Part shown: in pieces, positions 56,561-64,000 of the stretch
Numbering within the stretch: the first letter of the stretch is position 1
Layout: each line of letters starts with the position of its first letter
Assembly (NCBI GenBank): GCA_013076295.1
Contig: RQOL01000833.1
Coordinates: 1 to 64,000, forward strand
Length of the DNA: 64,000 nucleotides
Direction: 5' to 3'
Source of the DNA: Sanderia malayensis
Lineage: Eukaryota > Cnidaria > Scyphozoa > Semaeostomeae > Pelagiidae
Position numbers and translations under genes: made by a program
Notes under the pieces: generated by a model
Databases searched by the model: none
Seen by the model: the letters and a program-made list of their open reading frames with translations, nothing else
Told to the model about the DNA's origin: nothing

Positions 56561-57028
56561 AATTAATGAATTAATGGTTTTATTTTATGCCCACACACAT
56601 GCATCGACTATTTTTGCATGCATGGCATGACTATATAATTTGCGTAGACTTTCTGTCTCACCCTTGTCTTTGAAAATCCAGACAGAACATAGTTTAGTGG
56701 TGAGTACCTGATATGTTCTATATGCAGCATTTTTAATTTTTCAGATTATTTATTTATCTGAATAGTATACTTTGACTTTTTCCACTGCTTGCTCTTGGTT
56801 TATTCCCTTCTTACTTCAATGTACTTTGCATTACTGTTCCTCCCTTTTAATGAAATTTAACAAATCTCAACACACATACAATATTTCCCTAGTCTTCTAA
56901 AGTGCCCCAAAAGCTTTTTTCTTATTTCTGATACAAGTAAAACTCTCTTGGCTGAGCTGCAGCATGTTAATGAGCACAAGAATTTAGCCATCAATGTCTT
57001 GAAACTTAAAATAAAAATAAAAATCGAA

Positions 57029-57146
57029 GCCTACAACACCGGGTGTTCCCAGGCGGTCACCCATCCAGGTACTGACCTGGCCCGACCATGCTTGACTACG
57101 GTGATCGGACAAGAACCGGTATACTCATGGTGGTATGGTCGTAGGC
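57029..57146 (-). rRNA. 5S ribosomal RNA copy
   Basis: 118 nt, differing from 37827 at about two positions (CTTGTCC for CTCGTCC, and one in the 3' stem). T-runs follow. Probably functional. Confidence 0.9.
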
Positions 57147-57795
57147 AAAGGAAGAGCGGCTTGACGCTGATATCATTCGCAACAATTGACAAATATTTCA
57201 TTCTTTTCGGCATAACAGACTAATATGACACTGAACCTTTAGCAGTATTTTTGATCCTTTTATTTTGAAAGCTTTAGGAGTCAGCGTCAGCCAATCCTAA
57301 AACGATCGCAAAGAACTAGATAGTCCATGTTTGATACGACTCAGCAACTTGTTTCTTTAATTCGAATTGCATAAGATTTTTAATTTTTTGTAGTATGGAC
57401 AAGATCCAGATTCGACAAAGTTCTATTTTCAATCAATAATTAAGACATCTAATAGTGAATACAACAAAACCAAAACAAAAAACACCTGTCATATAATCTT
57501 TCAATATAATCTACCAGGAACTGTTATTTGTTATGTTATGCTATGCTTTGTTAGGCTGTGTTATGTCATGTTAATGTATGTCACTCTGCTACCTCCTGTC
57601 GTGAGGTCTTTTTGTTTGAGTTGTTTGTAATTCTATGTTGCTTCATCTTTCATAGGTTAATTCTCTAAATGCATATCTAAATGTTGATAATATAACAGCC
57701 CCTTGGAAACTATTCCAAACCTTCGAACATTGTTTCAGTTGCCCAACAACTTACCATGGTTAAAGTAAGCCAACTTTTCCTTTATCACTTTGAGG

Positions 57796-57885
57796 AGGGG
57801 ACTAGCACGAACACAGGTCCCCACTACCAGAAATTGTACATATGTATATGGGTAAGTATGAACTACATGTATGTAGGTAAGTATG
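57796..57885 (-). pseudogene. U1 snRNA remnant with duplicated 5' end
   Basis: It has the same deletion as the copies at 44833 and 46129, but the GGTAAGTATGAACTACATGT segment occurs twice in tandem (57851 and 57877), so two U1 5' ends lie upstream of one 3' domain. Confidence 0.8.
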
Positions 57886-58240
57886 AACTACATGCGCACG
57901 TCAATGCAAACCACTGCAATTCTTCTCATAACTCACAAGAGGGAGCGTTTAGAGAAATATAACAGATTGCATGAAGATCGAAGACTTTTCATTGGATAGA
58001 TTATGACAGTGGGGAACTTCCGCATTTGTGAGAGTGCAGGGCGTGGCTCTGCAGAGAATATGACACTTATGGGGGGAAGGGTGGTGTGGTAATACAGGGG
58101 GCCTAAAACGTGGTGACGTGCAGGAACTGACATCCAGGAGAAATGGAGGCGTCCAAGAAGACATTGCAATATCAATTATCGTAAGTAAGTATGTATTATT
58201 ACAAATAACCGCATCTACTTTAACAAGCGACAGTTACTTT
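57886..58240. repeat. Conserved U1-upstream block, copy 6
   Basis: Upstream of the remnant with the duplicated 5' end; the last unit before the TTAA boundary. Confidence 0.75.
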
Positions 58241-58678
58241 AATTAATAAATTAATTGTTTTATTTTATGCCGACACACATGCATACTATTTTCGACTATT
58301 TTTGCTTGCATGACATGACTATATAATTTGCGTAGACTTTCTGTCTCACCCTTGTCGTTGAAAAACCAGACAGAACATAGTTTAGTGTTGAATACCTAAT
58401 ACGCTTTATATGCAGCATTTTTAAAGGATTTTTTCTTTAAAGGAGACCTGTAAAAAGTTTTGCAAGTTGAGCTTTATTAACTAAGTGTGACCCGCTGAAT
58501 TCAGTGGTGGTATTCATTTCTGCAGATTTGACGTGTTTTTCTACATATCGGCACCCAAACTCTCGGGCGGCAGCCATTTTGTTTCAAGGACGAAAACGAG
58601 TTAGTTCATCTCTGACGTAACAACGTCTGAGATGAACTATCATCTCAGGTGTGGCGAATGGAATGAGTCAGTTCAGTA
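58241..58678. other. Array end and TTAA-linked terminus
   Basis: Array spacer continues to GCATTTTTAA at 58424. There follow AGGATTTTTTCTTTAA and, at 58441, AGGAGACCTG, which recalls the TTAA-AGGAGAACC end at 2608. I take it as the left end of a further TTAA-flanked element; its other end is not in the window or not recognised. A palindrome (GTTCATCTCTGACG...CGTCTGAGATGAAC) lies at about 58605-58640. Confidence 0.45.
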
Positions 58679-59032
58679 TCAGTTATACTGTACCAAATGA
58701 ATAACAACATTTTGTGAATTTACTTTTGGGAAGTTCTGTGTTGTAATATGGCAACAAACCAAAACATTATGATGGTTGGCTGTGCTGCTCATAATTCCAA
58801 TTCTGTCAATGTTGATGTCTGGTTTGCCTTCCTCGCTTGAATCAGAATCACTTCTGTTGGGCCTACTTCTGTCTACTTCGTTTTCTCGTGGCAGTGGCTC
58901 GTATTGATAAGGCTCAACTATCCATTCTGAAGTATCAACACTTCCATAATCAAAATCGCCTTGGTTTCTGATTTCTGATCTTGATACCACGTCCGCGTAA
59001 GCGATGATGTCTTCTTCGTTTGTTGGTTGCAC
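58679..59032 (-). CDS. P2X7-C-like N-terminal segment (second example)
   Basis: A 117-codon frame has SEWIVEPYQYEPLPRENE followed by an acidic, Ser-rich run (SDSDSSEEGK). It resembles the PYQFESL frame at 26161-26395 and the N-termini of invertebrate P2X7-C-domain-like zinc-ribbon proteins. The last third looks non-coding, and a donor may lie near the EEGK codons. It sits just inside the TTAA-linked terminus at 58441, as the other example sits inside the element at 24711. Confidence 0.4.
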   Translation of the reverse strand: MQPTNEEDIIAYADVVSRSEIRNQGDFDYGSVDTSEWIVEPYQYEPLPRENEVDRSRPNRSDSDSSEEGKPDINIDRIGIMSSTANHHNVLVCCHITTQNFPKVNSQNVVIHLVQYN

Positions 59033-59075
59033 GATGACTATGTTGACGACGACGAGCCTTTTTTAGTGCAGTGTT

Positions 59076-59382
59076 TCATGCGTTGTGATTGATGATGCCT
59101 TTACCTTTGAGTCGCTTTCTGGTCACGGGTTTTCCGGCTATGGCCATTGCAACATGTCCTAACCAGTTTGGAAAAATCATAATTTTTTTTCTAACGACGA
59201 TGACGACGACTACGAGGTAGCTGTATGGCTTTTCGCGATTTGTTGCGACGGCGGTTGGGATTGAAGCGTCGTAGAGGATCGTAGTGTTGTCATCCGCGAC
59301 CACGTGTCCTGTTGCGTTTGTTGCGTATGGCTTTGGCGATGACTGCGCCCATAATCGCGTGTGTAGATGAGCTGAAGTCCAT
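59076..59382 (-). pseudogene. Small basic ORF of the Maverick-like cluster, with TGA
   Basis: From ATG 59382 the frame gives a short segment with GAVIAKAIRNKRNR, meets TGA at 59290-59292 and continues open as an Arg-rich stretch to TAG at 59191-59193. Another frame (59076-59303) with VTRKRLKGKGI overlaps it. Small basic proteins with a G-A-rich patch are typical of virion core proteins in adeno- and Maverick-like viruses, but I cannot assign this one. Confidence 0.35.
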
Positions 59383-59420
59383 AAATAAGTAAGAGAAAAT
59401 TAAAAAAAAGAAAATCCAAT

Positions 59421-60344
59421 CTAGTAGTCGTGTTCGGGCGCGCAGAAGAGTTTTTTCAGTTTGCAAAAGCGCGGTGGGTCGTCGGTGTCGTCGTGGCTGA
59501 GGTTGCAGGCGGTTGCGATGCTGTGACAGGAGTTGGCTTTGCCTTTGCAGAAGATGTTGTAGCTCATGCAGGGCACCCAGTGGTGGGTTTTCTCGCACAC
59601 GGCTTTGAGCACGTCGCACTTGACGTTGTTGGCCTGGGCGATGGTGCGGATCGATTGTTTCTGGTTGAAGGTACCGTCGCTGTTGTGCACGACGTAGGGC
59701 TCAGAGATGTGCATCATGGAGTCGGCGGGATTATTGGGCACTTGAATGTTGTCGCCGTCACCGCCGTCACCATGATTGAAGGGACGCATGTCGATGTCGA
59801 CGAGGCTCTGGGAGTGCTGGTCGAGTTGGGCGACGTGTTCGCCGTTTTGCGCGGGGTAGCTGTGAAAGAGCAGCATGAAGACCTTGTCCTTGTAGGTTCC
59901 GAGCGATGCCTCAAGCCACTCGAGTTCGGGTCATCCGCTGGCGTTCTCGTGGAAGTACTTGGTGTCGTCCGTGTAGTTGTAGAGGATGATGTGTTTTCCG
60001 GTGCATTGTTTGTTCCAGTACCAGCGGACGCGCAGCACGTTGTTGTAGGTGCCGGTGCGAAGTAGCATGGGTGCTATTGTGTACGCGTCTGCCGCGTTCT
60101 TGGTCCACACTTCCATGAGGTGGACGGTATGTTCAGTGTCGTCATTGAGTGTTGGTTGTGGCGGTGGTTGTGGTGGTCTGACGGGTGGTGATGCGTTCAC
60201 TCCAACACTCGTGTTGTCCACGGCGGCGGTGAGCAAGAGGAAGAGATTGCTCGTCGTCGTTGCCATGAAGACGATGTAGAAAAAGAGAAACGTGCCGTAT
60301 CTTGCGAAAAACGGTGTATTAATGCGACGAAAAACGATGAACAT
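59421..60344 (-). pseudogene. Cys-rich ORF with N-terminal membrane segment, interrupted by TGA
   Basis: From 60344 the frame starts with a hydrophobic segment (TFLFFYIVFMATTTSNLFLLL), then a Pro-rich linker, and meets TGA at 59931-59933. The same frame is open beyond it and continues through WLEASLGTYKDKVFMLLFHS to a Cys-rich end (VKCDVLKAVCEK, CMSYNIFCKG, CHSIATACNL, FCKLKKLFC). A secreted or membrane glycoprotein is likely. The WLE-x-L ... V-x-x-x-x-H stretch vaguely recalls metallophosphoesterases, but the metal-binding residues are not all there. Not recognised. Confidence 0.4.
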
Positions 60345-60463
60345 TCAGCGTGAGCAGCAAAGCAACAGTATTGTTACTATTATTATTACTACTACTATCT
60401 ATGTTTATATATATGTAAAAACAGCGTAAGAAAACAATGAAAACTGTACTGTGTGTTTTCTTT
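60345..60463. other. Short AT-rich gap between Maverick-like ORFs
   Basis: It holds a TACTATTATTATTAC-type run and an ATATATATG string; possible promoter for the 59.4-60.3 kb ORF on the minus strand. Confidence 0.3.
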
Positions 60464-60970
60464 TCAGATGGTGGTTACTCGATGGCCGTGTGTGTGTTCG
60501 TCGTGGTCGGCATTGGAGGCCCGAGGTAATGTGGCTTGTGTTGTCGGTTTGAAGTTGAAAAGTTTTGGAGACAAGACGATTTTGCAGGTGATTTTGATGT
60601 CTTTCGGAGGGTGATTTTCGGTTGATGTGGCCGCGAATCCGGTTTCAGTTGGGTTTTCTGAGATGACGATCGGATCTTTTTGCATGTCCGGAAAGAATCG
60701 GTGCATTTTTCGGATGGCCATTGTTGCTTTTCGTTTGGCATTTTCGAAATCTTTGGCGAGCGGGAAGTAGTTTTGACGGTTCATAAGACGCACAAGACCG
60801 CACTTGGTGGTGCTGGAATCTATTTTTTCTGCAAGCGTGTCCAGGTCTTCGATGTTGTTGAGAGCTTTGAATGGTTCAAGGCTGGATTTTACGAGGGGGT
60901 CTTCGAGCATTGTTTGGAGTTCTTTTATTTTCTGAAGAATCATTTGGTGACTGGTGTAGAGCGGTTGCAT
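60464..60970 (-). CDS. Helical ORF next to the protease, unknown
   Basis: 168 codons (MQPLYTSHQMILQKIKELQTMLEDP...). Largely helical and hydrophilic, with a Thr/Pro-rich basic end. It overlaps the last 10 codons of the protease-fusion frame by 31 bp in another frame. Since that frame is helical just before, this ORF may be its continuation after a frameshift, or a separate virion protein with an overlapping start. No family recognised. Confidence 0.4.
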   Translation of the reverse strand: MQPLYTSHQMILQKIKELQTMLEDPLVKSSLEPFKALNNIEDLDTLAEKIDSSTTKCGLVRLMNRQNYFPLAKDFENAKRKATMAIRKMHRFFPDMQKDPIVISENPTETGFAATSTENHPPKDIKITCKIVLSPKLFNFKPTTQATLPRASNADHDEHTHGHRVTTI

Positions 60971-61638
60971 GGTGTCGTGAGAGGTTTGCCAGTGCTCGAG
61001 TTGCGCTTGACGGAAGTAGTCGTGGTAGTGATTGAGGCAGCCCGTGCGATGTACTCGCGGAGTGTCGTTTGGATTTTGAACAGGTCGTTGTTTTGTTTGT
61101 CGATTTGTTGGTTGAGGTCGAACAGTCGAGGACGCAGGTCGGACATGGCAGCCAGGACTTTGTGAAAGTTGATTATGACGTTGTTGGTGAGGTCTTTGTT
61201 GGTTATGTGCTTGTCGAAGGGGGATGAGAATTTGTCTTGCACTCGTTTGAGTTGGCGTTCGCAGGCGAGGGTTTCGGCGTTGACGCGATGGGTGTTCAGT
61301 AGGAAGCAGCCGATGGATTGCAGCTTGTGTTCGTGTTCCGAGCGCATGCTGCAGAGGTTGTCAGCGTGTTCTCGTTCAAGACACATGATTTCATTGCGCA
61401 TGCGTATGATTAGTATCCCCTGCTCGATGAAGTGTTGATCGTCGTTGTTGTCATCATCATCATCGTCATCATCATTGTTATGATGATCATTATCATCATC
61501 ATTATTGGAAGGTTGTGTTTGGTCTTTTTTGTTTTTGTTTTCTTCTTCTTTTTCTTCTTCTTTTTCCTCTGAATTAGTGGTTTCGCTTTCGACAATCACG
61601 TCGCTGTTAGTGTCATCATTGCGACCATCATCATCGTT

Positions 61639-61694
<56 letters not shown>

Positions 61695-62196
61695 TGCTGT
61701 TGTTGTCGTCGTTTTTTTGGATGATGGTAGTGGTGACGACGTCGTTTGTTTCGCCATTGCCGCTACTTTCTGTGGAGGCATTTCGGAAATGTTGTTCTAC
61801 TAGTTGTGTGTTCTGTGCGGACAGGCAGGTGTCGAGACTTTGTCGGAGCTGTTCGCGACGCATGTAGGAGAATACGAGCATGTGTTCGGCGAACAATTTG
61901 AACACGTCGGCCGGCTGTCGACCGTACGAGTCGAAGAAGTAGGCGTTGTGGTCGTGATCGAAGTAGAGCGCCTGCCAGTGACGGCCGCCGTTCTTGTGCG
62001 TGCCCGTGTTCATGATGTAGGCCACGGGAAAGTGTTGGATGCCGCGTTCGAGGAGCGAGGTGACGAGAAAGTCGCGAAAGCTTTCCAGGCTGGCGAGTAT
62101 GTGGCCGACGTCGTCTTCTGTGATGACGCCGGCGTAGATGTAGGCGAGGTGGTGTCGGTCTTTGGCGATGCAGTGGGCGATTTGTTGGTTGTTCAT
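60940..62196 (-). CDS. Adenain-like cysteine protease with acidic and helical extension
   Basis: Residues 1-125 match the adenovirus/Maverick maturation protease fold: MNTGTHKNGGRHWQALYFD with the catalytic His (residue 73) in GRHW, then YFFDSYGRQP with Asp 89 (acid member), and a Cys at 124 in LRQSLDTC, at about the expected distance. The usual G-x-Y/W-C after this Cys is not kept (CLSAQ), so activity is uncertain. From residue about 130 the protein changes to a low-complexity acidic stretch (a run of 18 Asp at about 168-185) coded by an ATC/TCA microsatellite (61630-61695), then a helical, coiled-coil-like part with Cys and His. Maverick proteases are normally about 200 residues, so 418 is about twice that. 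In the virus family this enzyme cleaves capsid precursors. Confidence 0.65.
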
Positions 62197-62277
62197 TTTG
62201 CCGGTCGGTTGGTGTTGTTGTGGGATGCTTTTGTGTTGTTTGGAAAGGGAAATAATGGAAACGTGAATGCGCAGGAG

Positions 62278-63909
62278 TTAGGAGTAGTAGTCTTTTGAGA
62301 TTTGTCCGTTGGGCGATATGGCGAATTGACGTTTGTCGTACTTGTGCACTTGAATGTCCTGGTTGTCGGGCAGGGCTCCGTTCTGCGGCACTTTCAGGTA
62401 GAGCATGAGACCGGCACTGCGCTGGTCTTCGCTGAGCACGTTGTTCGCTTTCAAGCACGAGAAGGTGAGCGTGTCGTAGTACTGCGAGTAGCCGGAGTTG
62501 GGCACGAGATAGTCGTCGCGTGTGATGAGCGGGTTTTTCAGGTCGGGATTGAGTGTTTCGCGCACGCTGTCGTACGCCTCGGTTTCGGTTTTGCGTCACA
62601 CCCTTCGGATGGACGAGGAGTTGACGAGGAATTGCCACTCGGTGAAGACGGGTAGGCTGGCTGACAGGTACAGGTTGAGCGTGATGGCACTGAGGCGGGC
62701 GCGACGGTTGCGCAATTGGAAGGAGATTTTGTCGGGCAGTTTTTCCCGTGAGATGTTCAATTTTAATTCGGAGATGCCCACGGTGAGGCTGATGATGTCT
62801 ATGTTTTGCTGGGTGAAGGGGAATTCGTCGGGCGATTCCTTGGTGAACGTGGCGATGTACTCGGCGGCTCGTTCGGGCACGAGCGACATGGCCGCGTATT
62901 CGATTTTTCTTTCCTCGATTGTGATGTGACAGGCCTGTGCGACGGTGAGCAGGTCGGCCGGCTGGTCGGGGCCAGCACCGTTCGCAGAGGACATGAGGTA
63001 GTAGGATGGTTCGTGACGTTCCATGATGATTTCCAATTTGTTGCTGCCGTTGAAGGGCACTTCGGACTTGTTCAGTGGCGTGTTGAGTTTGAATTCGAGT
63101 TCGCACGTTCGACCTTGGTAGTAGAGCGAGCAGAGACGAGCACGAGCCGGATTGTTTGCGCAAGTGGGTGGATCGGCCTCGGCAGCACCCCAGCACTTTG
63201 TCAGGTGCATGTAGCCAGGTGTCTCCTTGAAGAAGCCCTTTTTCGTGAGAGCACCGTTTTGGTAGACGTCCGTGGGGGTGCCGTTGAGCGTGTCTTCGTA
63301 GTCAATTTCGTTGTAGTAGGCTGTGGCTTCGTCGTTCTGGTTGTTAAATCGCATGTAGATGTGTTTGAAGAGGCTGGCGGCCATGTTCTTGATCGGGCTG
63401 ATGTTCTTCTGGTAGCCGACGGCGGGGACGGTGTTGGTCCAGTACGCGTTGTTGTGACACATTCGAGTTTTCATTTTCACGATCATGGAGCGGGTGTCGT
63501 AGAAGCGACCGGGCTCTTGCGGGAAGGTGAAGCGAACGAATTTGTTGCCGATCAGCGGTTGATTCGAGGCCGGGTAGAGTACTTCGATGCTGGCATTTTC
63601 GAGAAAGTGGTAGACGTCGGTGGAGCTTTGAAAGTTCCACATTTCCGAGCCGGGTTCGCCATTGCCGAGACGTCGTTTGCCGGCGCCTCAAAAGGCCGGC
63701 AGCTGGGTGTTGGCGAAGCGACTCTGGAACTTGTCGAGCACGTCGACGCGATCCTGCGGATTCAGCACGGCCGGCGTCATGCCGGTGCCGCGGAGCGGAC
63801 CGTACAGCAACGACGAGGGGTTCTTGTCGATGTCGACGTACTTTCGTTTTCGCGTCGACGGCGATGGCGGCGGTGGCGGTGTTGACGATGTGAAGTTGAC
63901 GCAAAGCAA
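62278..63909 (-). pseudogene. Maverick/adintovirus-like major capsid protein, two TGA interruptions
   Basis: One frame runs from about 63909 to TAG/TAA-type stop at 62278-62280, interrupted by TGA at 63688-63690 and 62596-62598. The 348-codon middle part (63642-62596) starts MWNFQSSTDVYHFLENAS. It has FVRFTFPQEPGRFYD, LTKKGFFKETPGYMHL, LELEFKL-type repeats and a C-terminal part with TVAQACHITIEERKIEYA and NISREKLPDKISFQLRNRRARLSA. The alternation of strands, the 'A-I-x-I-x-x-x-x-x-x' step and the 'L-P-x-x-I-x-x-x' loop fit the double jelly-roll capsid of Maverick/Polinton and adintovirus-like elements, of about the expected size. The start is not certain because the frame continues upstream without ATG. 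The window stops 91 bp upstream. Confidence 0.6.
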
Positions 63910-64000
63910 GAACAGGAGACTGTCGACATTGTCGTTGTTGGCTTGTCGTCGTTGTCTTGTCTTTTTTTTCTCGTCGTTCTAACAGGCATGTTGTCATTGT
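63910..64000 (-). other. Upstream of the capsid ORF
   Basis: A short ATG-started basic frame (MPVRTTRKKRQ, from 63989) opens in another phase from the capsid frame; it may be the real N-terminus joined by a frameshift or a separate small core protein. The window ends here. Confidence 0.3.

Larger units (their letters stand above)
36093..58424 (-). repeat. Tandem 5S rRNA - U1 snRNA gene array
   Basis: Units of about 1.74 kb (for example 55404-57146) each carry, on the minus strand, a 5S rRNA gene, a spacer with a conserved block, a U1 snRNA gene or its remnant and a second spacer with TATGTTATGCTATG-type microsatellite. Six units can be traced: 5S at 37827, 39593, 45363, 55323 and 57029; U1 or remnants at 38612, 44833, 46129, 56047 and 57796; the upper end of a unit at 36093. 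A gypsy element (40093-44560), a BEL/Pao element (46965-55256) and a MITE (38117-38264) interrupt it. The array ends at a TTAA at 58421-58424. Confidence 0.85.
58425..64000 (-). mobile_element. Maverick/Polinton (adintovirus-like) virion gene cluster, partial
   Basis: At least five minus-strand ORFs in a row: capsid, protease fusion, helical ORF, Cys-rich ORF and a small basic ORF. The combination of a double jelly-roll capsid and an adenain-like protease is diagnostic of Maverick/Polinton-type elements and their relatives. The region is clearly more GC-rich than the rest, with CpG-rich coding DNA. No TIR, family B polymerase or integrase is seen here; they would be to the right of 64000. The left limit is uncertain: the TTAA-linked P2X7-C-like segment at 58441-59032 may be a separate insertion. 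Confidence 0.6.

Noticed and set aside
59430..60065. Plus-strand 211-codon Val-rich frame
   Set aside because: Antisense of the Cys-rich ORF; no motif and unlikely amino-acid usage.
61430..61700. CRISPR-like periodicity
   Set aside because: It is a simple trinucleotide microsatellite in eukaryotic DNA; there are no spacers.
61505..61867. Plus-strand Ser-run protein
   Set aside because: Translation of the TCA/ATC microsatellite opposite to the Asp run in the protease fusion.
61763..63196. Long minus-strand frame (477 codons) extremely rich in Arg, His and Pro
   Set aside because: It is a shifted frame over the capsid and protease genes, with low-information composition and no motif.
62806..63885. 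Long plus-strand open frame (359 codons) rich in Val, Gly and Phe
   Set aside because: It is the complement of the capsid frame; GC-rich coding DNA often leaves an open antisense frame. No domain recognised and composition is unnatural.
1..64000. tRNA genes
   Set aside because: I looked for A/B box pairs and cloverleaf ends and saw no convincing case; a tRNAscan-SE run would settle it.

Overview
The window reads as repeat-rich nuclear DNA of an invertebrate animal. My best guess is a cnidarian or another early-branching marine metazoan, but nothing here fixes the species. The basis is: eukaryotic 5S rRNA and spliceosomal U1 snRNA genes; AT-rich DNA; and a dense mix of Ty3/gypsy, BEL/Pao, Ty1/copia, DIRS/PAT-like, Penelope-like, Tx1-like and CR1/Jockey-like elements with TTAA-, TA-, 8-bp- and 10-bp-TSD DNA transposons. 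Almost no intact host protein gene is visible; two short open segments with splice-site-like borders (about 17.1 kb and 22.2 kb) are the only candidates.

Layout. 1.15-16.09 kb: a Ty3/gypsy element (528-529 bp LTRs, CTAG target duplication) whose gag is split by about 8.4 kb of nested DNA transposons. These include a 4.6 kb TTAA-flanked, Kolobok-like element with a THAP remnant and a decayed nuclease-like gene, a pogo/Tigger-like MITE, a Tc1/mariner-like MITE and a Mutator-like element with 298 bp inverted repeats. 18.0-21.6 kb: a U1 snRNA gene cut by a 5'-truncated Tx1-type LINE. 22.4-24.05 kb: a copia fragment and a possible solo LTR. 24.05-33.2 kb: a CR1/Jockey-like LINE broken first by a TTAA-flanked element plus Penelope debris, and then by a DIRS/PAT-like retrotransposon with split direct repeats (A1-ORFs-B1-A2-B2). 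33.9 kb: a near-perfect hairpin. 35.5 kb: a GIY-YIG remnant of a Penelope-like element.

36.1-58.4 kb: a tandem array with a period of about 1.74 kb. Each unit carries a 5S rRNA gene and a U1 snRNA gene, both on the minus strand, plus a conserved block of about 350 bp upstream of U1. The array is interrupted by a nearly complete gypsy element (40.1-44.6 kb, 130 bp LTRs, GTTAT duplication) and a BEL/Pao element (46.97-55.26 kb, CATGT duplication). One BEL LTR itself carries an 892 bp fold-back element with an 8 bp duplication. Only two of the U1 copies look complete; several share one internal deletion, and one is split by the LINE.

58.4-64.0 kb: the array ends at a TTAA site, followed by a region more GC-rich than the rest. 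On the minus strand it carries a decayed cluster resembling the virion module of a Maverick/Polinton (adintovirus-like) element: a candidate double-jelly-roll major capsid protein, an adenain-like cysteine protease fused to an acidic and helical tail, and small basic and Cys-rich ORFs. Polymerase and integrase genes would lie beyond the window.

The points most worth following are the Tx1-type LINE sitting in the U1-70K-binding loop of a U1 gene, the 5S-U1 linkage with its unexplained conserved block, the DIRS/PAT split-repeat element without a visible recombinase, and the Maverick virion cluster whose interruptions are all TGA.
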